Assembly: GCA_014529385.2 (NCBI GenBank)
Contig: CM043946.1
Location: forward strand, 15,765,077-15,829,076
Reading direction: 5' to 3'
Length of the DNA stretch: 64,000 bases
From: Adiantum capillus-veneris
Lineage: Eukaryota > Streptophyta > Polypodiopsida > Polypodiales > Pteridaceae
The notes below the pieces were generated by a model that worked only from the letters and a program-made list of their open reading frames with translations, ran no database searches and had not been told where the DNA came from. Every line of letters starts with the position of its first letter. The stretch's first letter is position 1. Below, piece after piece: positions 45,300 through 56,890 of the stretch. The translations under genes and the position numbers were made by a program.

Positions 45300-45649
45300 A
45301 TCATGTGATGGCATATTGCATATCTACTCCTTTCAGTTCTTTATATGACCAAGCAAACACATCCTTGTACTCCCTAAGAAGACTTATGAGCTTCTCTTCT
45401 TCCTCCAACTCAGATTAGTTGCTATATAGAGCGGCTTAGGCTCTTCCCTTGGTTCTGCCAAGTCTATCTTCTTTGCGTCCTCTGGCACGTCATATGATGC
45501 CTTGTCCTTTTGCTCTTCTGTCGGCTATGTCATCACTACCTTTCTGTCTTGTATAGTGAATTTCTTGTAGTGGGATGGCACGCTCATTTTGTCGTCATTT
45601 TTCTCACCCTCTTCTTCACCACTCTCTATTTCCATTGTCCACACTTCCC

Positions 45650-45880
45650 TCAAAGTTTTCTTGAGCTCTCTGTATTTATTATTTCTCTCCACTTTGGTCC
45701 ATTTAGTTTCTCCAAAATGTCTAGTCCTGGTTCTTTTGTTTTCTTGGGTTTTATTTTAGTTTCAGACTTTTGAGTTTGTTTCTTCAAGGCTCTAGAGAAT
45801 CTTCCTAAAACTTTGTCTTTAACACAATCTTCAGCTTTTGAAAACATAAAAAATTGTCCTTTACCTCTTATTCTAGGCAT
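45650..45880 (-). pseudogene. G basic linker between protease and RT
   Basis: 76 codons rich in lysine (FSRALKKQTQKSETKIKPKK). No domain. It lies between the protease and RT of G. Confidence 0.4.
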
Positions 45881-46484
45881 TGGCTTCTCTCTAGCCTTGC
45901 ACTCAATTCTCTTTTCCTTATAGCATTGTTGACGTCTAGGTTTCTATTTGGAAAATTGTAGAACTTGACATCCTCTATTGTTTCCTCTTGTCCACTAGGG
46001 TTGTTAGAGCATTCATTATCTGCATCCTCACCTCACTCAAGATGTTCTAGAGAGTCATAAAACAACGCCTCTTTGTCTGCTTCCACTGGTTCATCTTTTT
46101 TGGGTTGTTCAAAGACCGGCTCCTCATCTTCCTTATTTACCACATTAACCATATAGTACAAAACCACATCATAACCATCTCTTTTGAAAAACTTTTTCGT
46201 GGATCATCCAAAGTAGCACACACATCTAGGGTTGCTAGAGTATATGTCCATTCTAAAGACTCTAGAGTTTCTTCAAGGAAGGGTTCAGGAATGTATTCCT
46301 TATCTTCAATTTCCCTTTCCAGAATATACTCTTCATTTTAAGCTTCCGCAATGAGAGGCTCCACACAGCCATAGCTCCTTTGGATTACCTAACCAAGCTG
46401 GAAGCTCAGACCCTGCTAATGTGGCTTAATCAAACTCCTCAGCTAGGATCTGGTTCACATCTTTGTAACTATGGTCTTTAAGGT

Positions 46485-46916
46485 TTATGTGCATTGCGGT
46501 TTCCATGTGCTTGAGGTATATATGATCATAGCCCCAACCTTGGCCATCTTCAATTTTTGCATGAATGGTTGTCCAAGTATTGTGTCGTAGATGTTCTCCT
46601 TGCCAAAATCTACTATAGCAAAGGTATGTTCATACTCAATGCAGCAAGAAGTAACAGTTACCTTCTCTAGAAGCCCTAAGGGTTTCTCCATATAACGATC
46701 TGCTAATTGCAATTTCATCCTTGTGGCCCTCAAGGTAGGTTTTTCCCATTTCTTCCACATCTCTTCGGTTACAATGGACACACCCGCTCCACTATCGAAA
46801 ATTTCCATGGTTGTAACACCTTGAAACTCAATGGGAAGCTTAGTATTCCAATAGGATATTGGTTGCATTGAAGAGGGGCATGGGGAACACACCCAAAACA
46901 CACACAGTTGCCTCAC
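46485..46916 (-). pseudogene. G protease (first, canonical retropepsin)
   Basis: TTMEIFDSGAGVSIVTEEMW contains an intact D-S-G active site, and DTILGQPFMQKLKMAKVGAM is the closing strand, close to E1 MILGRPFMREAKMV. About 143 codons, open throughout. Upstream the frame runs into unrelated-looking sequence. Confidence 0.8.
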
Positions 46917-49473
46917 TATAGCTCAAGGCATTCACAACACCCCTATCCTCTCAAAGACCTTCAAAAGATACAATTCAAACTCACAGGCCACTGCCTGCAC
47001 TCTTCTCAACACACGCACGCTAGCAAGACCGCCATTCAACTTATCGACAGTGCCAAGGCTTGCTTCAACACACCGGACGCACACCACCGCTCAAATTTTC
47101 ACTCCCTTTGCACCACAAAACGGGCCACGGGCACACACTTTTGTCGGCACTGGCACACACAGAGAGCAAGAGAAAAGAGAGGGAAAGGGGAAAAGACACC
47201 AAAAAACGGGGGGCAATGATGTCCAATTGCTTATCTAGGGCACGTACAATCATCCAAGTGCCACAAATGGCAAACTCATTTGAGAAACACCGCCTTCAAA
47301 CTCACCCTTGGCTCTGCACTCATCTATTCAAGAACAGAGGAAAAACAGTTTTTAATAATAAAAAAAGGGTTTTATAGGGGAGCCCTCCCTTTTTTAGTAA
47401 TTTTCATTTGATTGGACCCCTTGGGAGGCTCTATTTGACCACTATTGGTAGTGCTTGAAGTTGCAGATCGGTAGCTCCTTCACTCTCCCTCACACTTCAC
47501 TTCTCGAGCTCAAGGAGGGCGGGGCGGTGGGGGGGGGTAGCACTAGGGCTAGTGTTCCTTGCCTTTTGCCTTCAAAAAAAGTTTGGAGAAGATGGCCCAT
47601 GTGAAATGGCCATTGGTGAGTGTCACTACCATGTCATCACCTGTGCACATTGACAAACAACACCCCAACATTGCTTGCCACCCTCACGTGCCACCAACCA
47701 TCACCAAAACTGCCGCTCGTTCGCCCGACGGCAAACCTGCCTAGTGCCCATGAGGGACTCCATGGCCACGGGAGAGAAGCTCTTTCGCTCTCTTGCATAC
47801 TCCCCAATGTACCATGATATGGCCTTTATACACTAGCTTTGCACCCTGCAACCCTGCATGTGGGTTATTGCGTGCCATGTGGCATGCTTCGGGTTCCCCT
47901 CCCTCATGGGATTCCAAATTTCATATAAAACTTACCCAAAAAGTTTGTTTTTTGGCTCATTCCCTCCTCTTGCCATTTCATGCTCAAAGCCCCTATTGCC
48001 ACGCCGTGAATTTCCACCTGCAGAGTAGGTCCTTGACCTTGGCCTGTGCAAGCACCACCCTATTTTGATTTTTTCGGGCTCATCAATCGAGGCCGCAAAA
48101 AACATGAAAACCCATGTGCAACCACCCCTCGAGCAACCGTCTCAGTCTTTGACCGGCCATAACTTGGAAACCATGGACCCGTTTGGCAAGTTGTTAAATC
48201 TTATCGGTTCCACATGCTAGACCCTACCTTCTAGAACCTTGACAAGCTCAAAAAAGCGCTAGATGGCATGATTTCCAATACAATCGAGCGAGCACGTGAC
48301 TGACCCTCAACAAACCTTTTCTGATGCCATAACTTTCCCTCTGGAGCTTTGATTGAAGATATGGAAAGATTGGCATGCTCCACAACTTGAGCTCTTTGAT
48401 CCTATCCCCTTGCACTAGCTTTGACCACCTGTCCATACCTGCCCTGCCCGTCGGGAATCTACAAAGCCTTCTAACATTGTATTGCTCTATTGTTCACCCC
48501 GTGGCTCCGTTTGAGGAGTTGTCTAGACGGGCTTCTAGAGCACGTTGAACATTACATTCTTGGGCACATTCCCAGTACTTTGGACACTTGACTTGGCATC
48601 CCAATTGGCCCTTTCTTGAGTCTTCTCGGCCTAGAAAAGCACATTAGAGATATTTTTTCTAGCCTTGTCCTGCCCAAGGCCTTCATACATGCTCAAACCC
48701 TTTTGCCGAGCACATGTATGCACCCATAGCACTACATGGCACCATTTCTAGATTTGACCAGCTTTGCATGTACAACATGTTTAATTGAGGCTTTTCTAGC
48801 TCTCTGATCCCTTCTTGTATCTGTGAAGTTTGATCTCTTATACCAAAGTTTTCTAAGCATTTTCCAAATGTCATTCACATGTTTGATCATATTCAAAGAA
48901 GCTCAGCTAGCGTAATGGTGCAAGTCACAGATGTAGACAATATGCCTATCAATCCTTTAGAGTCCATCACCTTTTTTGAGGAAAGTCTTTGTGACGGTAC
49001 TACCTTCACATCAGAATTTGCTTCATACTCTCCCATTTTAGTGTATAAGATTCTCAGAGATCAGGGCTGGCTATCCAAAGATCTTACAAATTCTCTATTC
49101 CCCCAATATGAGCAAATATTCAACTCTGCTTGAGATCTTGCCTCAAATTCCTTAATAGGAGAAAGAAACACACCCCTCCCATTAATACTCTGGTTAACTC
49201 TCTAACTTAGCTCATTTGCTTTGTTTGCTTCTTGTATTTGTTTCCAAAGTTCATCTAAGCCATCATCTTCTCTATATGTATTTGGTATGATAGGATGGAA
49301 ACCATCAGATTCCTTACTATGGTATTCATCACTACTCTTGCCTTTTTTACTAACTTTGTGGGTTCTAATTCAAATTTGAGATTCTCAATTATCTCTCCAG
49401 GCTTGTGTCTTGGTGGGATCACTAGTGCTGGGGATGGAACCTCTATCCAACCCTCTGGTTTTCATGCAACTGG
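46917..49473. other. Intervening sequence inside G, no gene recognised
   Basis: About 2.5 kb, more GC-rich around 47000-48100. It separates G zinc knuckles from G protease. It contains a G-rich run (47521-47538) and short frames on both strands without domains. It may be a later insertion, but I found no LTRs or terminal repeats. Confidence 0.45.
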
Positions 49474-49944
49474 CTATAACAAAGCTTGGGTGGTTTGGAT
49501 CATCTTTTGACACGTCTCCAACCTTTGCTTTTCCAACTCATTGTATGGATATGTCATCCATCTTTGTTCTTGGGTCTGGTTAGTTTTAAGCCGTGCCTCA
49601 TAAGCTTTCAAACGTGCATCTAGAGGTTCATTCACTTTTTCAAATAGTACAGATCCTTCCAAAGTTGTACTTTTGGGTTGTCCAACTATATCTGGCATTG
49701 GTGCTACCTCAGAGGTCTCCTTTTCCTTGTTGGCTTCTTCCTCTAGTTTTCTTAGCTTTTCCTTGGTTTGTTTCTGCTTGTTTTCTAAGAAAGCTTGTTC
49801 TTGTTCCTTCCTAGTTTTCATGCATGCTTTCCTAGCCTTCCAAGTGTCTCGTTGAATTTTTTGTTCAAGACTAGGTGAATCTATTCTAAGTTCCTCAATT
49901 ATTGGTTCTTCCATTGCTTTTTGAGCTTGCACCTCTTCTAACAA
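49474..49944 (-). pseudogene. G charged coiled-coil segment of Gag
   Basis: 156 codons dominated by E, K, Q and R (EQAFLENKQKQTKEKLRKLE and ARLKAYEARLKTNQTQEQRW), a likely long helix. It comes after the zinc knuckles. Confidence 0.55.
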
Positions 49945-50279
49945 CCTGTATAGGTATCACCGTTTCATTTTCAGAACCACTACTTAATGGGATTGCCTCT
50001 AATATTTTTAATGTTTTTCTTACCGTTTTATTTGAGTTTTTTGGGCAGTCAATAATCAAATGAGTGTTGCCACAATCTTGATAATATACACTCACTCTAA
50101 TGATCTCCATATGAGGACATTCTTTTTGGGCAGTCAATAATCAAATGAGTGATGCCACAATCTTGACAATATACACTCACTCTAATGATGTCCATATGAG
50201 GACAGTCTTTCATAAGGTGGTCACCACCACACTTGTAGCATGGTCCTAATGGTTGTCGAGATCCTGGGGGATTCACCAT
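49895..50279 (-). pseudogene. G zinc-knuckle region
   Basis: From the ATG at 50279: CYKCGGDHLMKDC and CQDCGITHLIIDC, then after a frameshift a second copy CQDCGNTHLIIDC. All are the CX2CX3HX4C form shared with E1. The repeat of the second knuckle is due to the 84-bp duplication. Confidence 0.75.
50042..50209. repeat. Tandem duplication, 2 x 84 bp, of a zinc knuckle
   Basis: TGGGCAGTCAATAATCAAAT recurs at 50042 and 50126. 84 bp equals 28 codons and covers one knuckle. Confidence 0.9.
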
Positions 50280-51299
50280 GGAAAACTTACAGCACCACGT
50301 AAGTACATGATAGGGGGTTTATTTATAAGTTACATAAACGTATAAGTTAGGGACATGCCCCTAATAATTTATCTCCCAAGCTTAAAAATAAGGGAGAGTG
50401 TATCATATTTATGGGTTGGGTGGGTGGGATGGGGGGGGGGAGAGAGAGAGAGAGAGAGAGAGAGAAGTGAGAAAATGAGAAAATGAGAGGAAGTTTTTGT
50501 GTTTCAAAATTATGGCTTCTCAAAAGAGTCAATAGCTACAAAGATACATGCAAGAACTAACACTGCTTTGTATCAATTTCTTGTTTTGTAATTATAGTTC
50601 ATTTGTTGAGGAACAAAAGCTATAAAGAGTTTGTATATATGCAAATTTACACGGAGAACCTAATACAACTTTACAACCATGTTTTTTGAGTAATTTAGAT
50701 GGGTCAAAATTGGACGAGTAGCTAGAGTGCAGACTAAACGGACAAATAGTTTGAAATTAAAACTAAGACACATTGACGGTACATCTAGTTATCAACAAAA
50801 GTGGTTCTTTAGAACATTGTCAGTCACTATGCTGTACGCTCTTTGACTAGTTTTACTCAGTTAGATCATGCGAGACCTAAATTTTATATGTAAGATAGGG
50901 GTATGCTAGTTTTCCGGATTGATTGTCGTATAAGCGTAGAAGGGGGGTCATATTTCCTAATATGAGGCGTATATAGGAGTTTTATCAAATTTGTCCGCTC
51001 ACAGGTGGCGTGCCGTTTTGTATATAGAGTGAATCCCTCGGGGTCGAGGCGCTCTTGGAGCTGCTCTCTGTTGATAGGTAGGCCTTTGTCTTGCTAATCT
51101 ACCATTGTCTATGAACAATGATGTTCTCCCATCTAAGCTATATCTACCTTCTCCTGCAGCATGAGCTATTGTTGGTGGTCCAACATTCCCAATAATGCTC
51201 CAAGGTTCTCACGCTTTCGGATCTTTGGGTGTATAGTATATTGAACTAGCCATATATCCACTTGGATCTTTGTAATATGCGATCGCAAGCACTAAGACT
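50280..51299 (-). other. G region between knuckles and Gag tail, no clear ORF
   Basis: About 1 kb with a poly-G/(GA)n run at 50429-50464. No domain recognised. It probably contains unrelated sequence. Confidence 0.4.
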
Positions 51300-52238
51300 T
51301 GTTCCTCGAGTTCTTCTACAGTGGATGCATACCTAATGCCTGTTGGTTTTGCTCCTAGGAGAGGTGTTTGTTGCCCCAAAACTGGTTGTGGCCATTCCCT
51401 GCTATATATCTAGGCATTGGTGGTACTTGAGGAGGTGCTATCTGGGTTGGTGGAGCATACTATCGCTCTCTCACATATCCCTTATTGTAGTAACACTCTT
51501 CCGACATGATTTGTCCATTTTTTTCTTGATGACACACCACTCGGGTTGCTCAGTCTGTGGCTTAATAAATGGGCTTATCCTTTTGAGCACTTCTTCAATA
51601 AGTTGCTCCTAACTTACAGCTGCCTCACTCTTTTGTGTTGATTTTGTGGACTTAGATCCACTATGCTTTGATGAAGAATCATCATCTAAGTATTTATAGT
51701 CACCTTCTTTGTAGACAACACAATTGTCTACTAGGTGTAGGACTTCTTTGGTCGGCTCGTTTAAAGTTGTGCTCTTCTTTTTGTGCAGATCCTTTTGATG
51801 GCCGACATTCCTCAGTCCTTGGATAAATATCTACATGAGTCTGGGCTGCATTGGTAACTCTTCCACACGGCAAAATTTTACGTAGCGTTTCAGTCTTAAA
51901 GTGGTTTTTTGGACCGATTCTCCCTCTTTTTTCTTGAACTTACCATATTGTGAGCTATTCCTCTTTGAGAGGATTCCTTGATAAAACTCGTTAAATACCT
52001 CCTCCCTTGACTCAAAATATCTATTTTCAATGAAATCAAACCAGGTGGCGTCATCCTCTTCTAGAGTTAACCCAAATCCTACAAATTGTGTGGGAAAGTA
52101 TAGGACTTCCTTAGCTCTAAAGACGCGTAGACATGCTGCCACGTGATCCCTTGTATCCCTATTTCCAACATATTTCTTGTTAACCCATTTTTGGGCTTGA
52201 GGTGGTATGATCCTATGGTGATCCATCAATCTAAGCAT
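51300..52238 (-). pseudogene. G Gag core (Retrotrans_gag)
   Basis: The best frame (52238-51831, 135 codons) contains ATWFDFIENRYFESREEVFN, EFYQGILSKRNSSQYGKFKK and LRLKRYVKFCRVEELPMQPR, the typical helical Gag pattern. After a stop the sequence continues as degraded text (IFIQGLRN..., WCVIKKKMDKSC) toward 51300. Confidence 0.65.
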
Positions 52239-53238
52239 ATGTTAACTGAGATGATGCTAGTTAACAAGAGCTGCTAGAGATCAAAGCCTTATGAATCACA
52301 TTGAAGATGAATATAAAGAAGCGTGAAGATTGGAGTTATACATTTTTCCAAAATGGCCATGTATTGTAATTTCCCAATGTATTTATCCATTTTGATAATT
52401 GTGACGTGTTACGGGTTCAATAAGAGTTCCAAGATGTAAAGAATAGGTCAGTTAGTGTATCTAGGTTGCAGATATAGTAAGTTGTGGAGCCTCAAAGGTC
52501 TAGGGCACCAGACATTACATATTTTAGACCTTGACTAAGGTATAAAACCAACTTTGTAAAGTTTTGATTAAGTTTGGATAAGAAATACACAGCATGAGCT
52601 AACGATGTTCACTTCTCTCCTTCTCATGCTTCCTACTCCCTTGTCGTGTCACATTGCAATGACGTCTGTTGCATTGCAACCCCAAGTAAGAGCTCTATGC
52701 ATTGACTTAAACATATCATGGTAAACTGTAGCTTTTTGCGTCACCAATCCGCGGCCTAATTTCATCATAAGTAGAAATTTAAGCTAGGAAATCACAAAGT
52801 AAGCATAGGTAGGATATTGGGGCATCATTGCTAAGCATTAAGATGCATTCAAGGTTAGAAACGACTAGGTCAACAACTCACTACTGTTAATTATCGTGTT
52901 TTTTGCACTTCATCAAAAGCAAAATTTGAGACCATAAGCATGTGTTCTTAGGTCTTATATACTTGTTCTAGAAGTTTCGTAACATTTGGATGTTGTTTGA
53001 TGCTGTAAAATGGTCAAGTTTTGCTTGTTGATTAATGACTAGCTTTTGATGACTTTGGTCATTTGAGTGTATCTTGTGTTAGATGCAAGTTGTCTGTTGT
53101 TTTCCAAGATATTGACACCCTCTTGTAGCCTCTATGGACTAGTCCAGTCAGCTTCATCCCATGGATTGACAATTATGTTCGTAGTTCTTGCTATGTCTGC
53201 AACAATAAGATAAGAGTGAGGTTAGGAAACCCACTCAG
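52239..53238. other. Gene-free interval, probably including the F 5' LTR
   Basis: No ORF. It lies just left of a plus-strand primer site at 53241, so an LTR should end here, but no second copy was found to define it. Confidence 0.4.
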
Positions 53239-53240
53239 AT

Positions 53241-53259
53241 TTGACACCATTGTCGGGAC
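53241..53259 (+). other. F primer-binding site, tRNA-Asp type, mutated
   Basis: TTGACACCATTGTCGGGAC aligns with TTGGCGCCGTTGCCGGGGA. All but the last of the differences are G-to-A or C-to-T transitions. Orientation is plus, opposite to G. Confidence 0.55.
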
Positions 53260-53280
53260 GAGTAGACCTTAACTAGGAAA

Positions 53281-53438
53281 AACAAGAGTGTCTAGTGTAG
53301 TTGTCCATTAACTTCCTCTAGGTTCATCTAGAGTTAAACTTTCTCTTAAAAACCGCATAAACAAGAGTGTCTAGTGTAGTTGTCCATTAACTTCCTCTAG
53401 GTTCATCTAGAGTTAAACTTTCTCTTAAAAACCGCATA
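53281..53438. repeat. Tandem duplication, 2 x 79 bp
   Basis: AACAAGAGTGTCTAGTGTAG recurs at 53281 and 53360; the copies are essentially identical. Confidence 0.95.
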
Positions 53439-53804
53439 GCTTAAGAGTGTCGTCTTTTGCTGTGTAGAGGTAGCTTGCGAGTAGATTGTACTTGCTAAAT
53501 ACCTTATAGGATTGTAGGATTAGGTTAGGACTTTGAGAATGATTAATGGACAAGACAAGTCTTAAGATCAAGGCTCAAAAAACCATAAAAAATAAGATAC
53601 AAGTGTTTGTGGACACTTTCCACAACCCAATTGCAATAGAACCTAGAAGCAGGGTAAGTAGAATCCAAGGTGGGATCTCAAATCATTGCTCACTCTGAAA
53701 GCATCATTTGTGAGTTGCTTATGTGAAGTTGTAGAATTTCAGATCTACGACTTGAAACAACACCAAAAGACTGAAACCGGCTGGAGATTATACCCATAAA
53801 ATTT

Positions 53805-53952
53805 GTATGAACCAATGGGTAAGCTTAAGGATGCGTTTGAGATAAATTTTCAAGAGTTTGCAAAAACTCATAAAAGTTGTATGAACCAATGGGTAAGCTT
53901 AAGGATGCGCATCATTTGAGGTAAATGTTCAATAGTTTGTAAATAATCGAAG
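53805..53952. repeat. Tandem duplication, 2 x 74 bp
   Basis: GTATGAACCAATGGGTAAGC recurs at 53805 and 53879. The second half of each copy has diverged. Confidence 0.85.
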
Positions 53953-54100
53953 TTTACAAAAACTCAGATAAACTCAGATTATTTACATTTTCTTGAGAAT
54001 TTAGGCCAAATCAAGTTTTGACTTGACTCGGACGCTTAAAACATGTCACAAAAAGACTAAGTATTGAAAAAAGTGCAAAAATTGTTCATTTTAGGCCAAA

Positions 54101-55985
54101 AGTAAATAATCGCAATTATTTATTCTTAGCTCAAAGTTGACCAAGCTTGATACGAGAGAGTCTATGCATGATTACAAACATCTTTTGTGAAGGCTCATAG
54201 AGTTTGGATCACAAAACAGACCAAGAACTTGATAAAAACTGAAATCTATACTGATTGTGAAGAAAATTGAGTTTGACTTGATAAATCTTGTTCAAATTTG
54301 GTGAAACTTGACTCAGAGGCTTAAAACATGTCACAAAAAGACTGAGTGTTGAAAAAAGTGCAAAAAGTGTTCATTTAGGTCAAAAGTAAATAATTGTGAT
54401 TATTTACTTTTAGCTGAAAATTGACCAAGGTTGATACCAAAGACTCTTTGCATGATTACAAACATCTTTTGTGAAGGCTCATAGAGTTTGGATCACAAAA
54501 CATACCAAAAAATTTGATAAAAATTGAAAAATATACTGATTGTGGAGAAATTGAGTTTGACTTGATAAATCTTGTTCAAATTTGGTGAAACTTGACTCAG
54601 AGGCCTAATTTAAAGTGTTTAACATGTGTGTATGCTCAGATGATAAAAAATATGCTAAAATTTGGCATAAGTAAATAATCATGATTATTTACTTTTGTCC
54701 AATTTTTGAACATTTTTGGCTAACCAAGCATACCACAAGTTCCATCAAGTTGTATTGACATTCATATCAAATTTGGTGAAGTTTGGATCACAAAAGTGAG
54801 ACTTAAGCCCGATTCTCAAAAGCTGAGTTTGCGGACACTTAACAGTTGATAACTTGGACAATTCTTGTTCAATCTCAGTGAAACTTGTTATAGCAAAACA
54901 ATTTTGAAAAGTGAGAAAAACTGAGAAAAGTAAATAATCAGATTATTTATATTTGCCCGAAATTTGAGAGTTTTTGCACAATTGAGTGTAGCACAGGGTT
55001 AAGCACATTAAGTAGACTACTCATATCAAGTTTGGAGAAATTTGGATCACAAAAGTGAGACTTAAGCCAGATTCTCAAAAACTGAGTCTGCGAACACTAA
55101 ATAGTTAATAACTTGGATAAATCTTGTTCAAACTCAGTGAAACTTGTCCAGAGACTTCAACAAGGTGTGTATATAGCAAAACAATTCTAAAAAGTGAGAA
55201 AAACTTAGAAAAGTAAATAATCGAATTATTTACATTTGTCCCAAATTTGAGATTTTTTGCACAATTGAGTATACAAAAAAGTCAAGCATATCAAGTAGAC
55301 TCCACATATCAAATTTGGTGAAATTAGGATCACAAAAGTGACACTTATGTCAGATTCTCAAAAACTGAGTCTACGGACAGTAAACAGTTGATAACTTGGA
55401 CAAATCTTGTTGAAACTCAGTGAAACTTGTCCAAAGACTTCAACAAGGTGTCTATATGGCAAAACAATTCTGAAAAATGAGAAGACTAAGAAAACATTAG
55501 GAAGAGAATGGGGTCTAGGAGGGCCTCTTTATTTGGCAGTTTAAGGAAGTCAAAGCTCTAGTATTAAGAAAGCAATCAAAGGAGAACTTTTGAATTCAAA
55601 CAGGCAAAATGGCTAGTTTATTTGAATACAAAATTTCCCCCCAAAATGAAATTTAAAATCTAACGGGCAAAACTATATCAAGTAACATATCTACGGAAAG
55701 AGATCGACATGTAGATTATAGATCTATAATCTCCGCTCGAATCGGAGATTGTATGTAGGAGTTATGGAAGGTCACAAATCATAAAGTTGTCCCCCCCCCC
55801 CCTTTTGGGGGAGAAAAGTGCATCCTTTGACCATTCTTACACCTCTCTTACACACGCACCATTCTTACACACATGGCATGTGCCTATTCGTCAAAAGGTT
55901 AATCACCTCCATAATCTCATGGAAAATAAAGAGGCCCTCCTAGACCTCATCCTCTTCCTAATGAGTAAATAATTAGTTATTTACT
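54101..55985. repeat. Tandem array, six ~284-bp units each with a 22-24-bp palindrome
   Basis: AGTAAATAATC.(0-2 nt).GATTATTTACT, with small variants, occurs at 54101, 54385, 54670, 54929, 55212 and 55964. Spacings are 284, 285, 259 and 283; the last is 752, which becomes 285 once the 467-bp element at 55496-55962 is removed. Other shared words include TTGTGAAGGCTCATAGAG and TTTGGATCACAAAA. It lies downstream of the F primer site, so in the leader of a plus-strand element. Confidence 0.92.
55496..55962. mobile_element. 467-bp TIR element (MITE-like) inserted in the array
   Basis: Left terminus 55496-55534 and right terminus 55924-55962 are inverted copies with 2 mismatches in 39, starting ATTAGGAAGAG. 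The interior is non-coding and has a C run (55788-55802) and small palindromes near 55715-55745. The element sits directly before the sixth palindrome of the array. No clear target-site duplication; superfamily not assigned. Confidence 0.8.
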
Positions 55986-56485
55986 TTTGAGCCCCACATA
56001 CAAGATTTTGGACTTTTGAGCTTGTACAGTGTTAAAGCAACATAATACTCAGTTTTTAGGTTGCAGATTAGTCCTTTAGCTCTTTGCAAGGATAGATTTC
56101 GGAAATCTCATTTGCTAACTCACTTAGCTCAGATTGAAGTAATATACACAGACCAATCACAATAGTTAGCAAAAAATTGAACAGTTTGAGCGAACGATCA
56201 AAACCCTATCAAAATGGGATCGAGCATGTAAAAGTGCAGTTCGAAACGGATTTTTAGTAAAATTGAGCCATTAGGGCAGTTTCATGCATGGCTGCTATGT
56301 TCACAGACTTCAGTGGAGCTAGGTATTGCAAGCTCAAAGACGAGGTGCAGATAGAAGTGCAAAAGATGGATCCAAGTGGTTATCCAAAAACCTGCACAAG
56401 CCCGCAAAGCATCCATTTAGTGCATATGCAATCACGATCATTGTACATGGATTACATTGGTCAAATCTACAGTTGAGAGCCAATA

Positions 56486-56776
56486 ATGAAAGATCCAACA
56501 AATCAGCCAATTGAAGCCAATCTAATTGGAGAACCAAGTCAAAGACAGTATAAAGGTCAAGATGGAGCAGTCTACAACCTGATGCTCAATGTTTTAAAAG
56601 AAGATGTCGGCAACCTGACGAGTACAGAAGCTGAAACTTCTCAGCTAGAGCTTGACATGAAAGAACCAAATGAAATACCACCAGTTGTGGTTGCTATGTA
56701 CCCAACAAGCTTAACCGATTTTGAGAGCTTGACGTTTTTCAAGATGTTTGCAAAACTGGAGTTCACAATTGATTAG
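56486..56776 (+). CDS. Unrecognised ORF, 96 codons
   Basis: An acidic frame (VLKEDVGNLTSTEAETSQLE, MKEPNEIPPVVVAMYP) ending at 56776. It is the first reasonable plus-strand frame after the F array and might be the start of an F-encoded protein. No domain recognised. Could be non-coding. Confidence 0.25.
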   Translation: MKDPTNQPIEANLIGEPSQRQYKGQDGAVYNLMLNVLKEDVGNLTSTEAETSQLELDMKEPNEIPPVVVAMYPTSLTDFESLTFFKMFAKLEFTID

Positions 56777-56853
56777 AAAGATTTGAATGTACTTAGCCCG
56801 AAAAGTACTCTAGCTTTGTGTGACCGCCAACTTGCTTGAAAGCAAAAGATCAA

Positions 56854-56877
56854 ATATATATATATATATATATATAT
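56854..56877. repeat. (TA)n microsatellite
   Basis: An uninterrupted AT run of about 24 bp. Confidence 0.95.
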
Positions 56878-56890
56878 TATTTAATGTAGT

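Larger units (their letters stand above)
40145..52238 (-). mobile_element. G: long decayed Ty3/gypsy-type element
   Basis: The minus strand shows, in order, Gag core (52238-51831), zinc knuckles (50279-49895), a charged coiled coil (49944-49474), protease (46916-46485), RT (45064-44429), RNase H (44432-43749), integrase (43489-42426), an integrase C-terminal domain, a second retropepsin-like domain, and a WVPK ORF (40576-40145). Protease-RT-RNase H-integrase order is the Ty3 type. Nearly every domain is in its own short frame. About 2.5 kb of unrelated-looking sequence sits between knuckles and protease, possibly a later insertion. LTRs were not located. Confidence 0.8.

Noticed and set aside
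44997..45308. Plus-strand repeated peptide ORF
   Set aside because: It is the antisense of the 96-bp triplication in the RT region of G.
46917..49473. Separate element nested in G
   Set aside because: The position suggests an insertion, but no LTRs, terminal inverted repeats or target duplication could be found by eye, so it is left as unexplained sequence.
54101..55985. Replication origin or centromeric satellite
   Set aside because: Only six units, located in the leader of an LTR-type element; nothing in the sequence supports an origin or centromere role.
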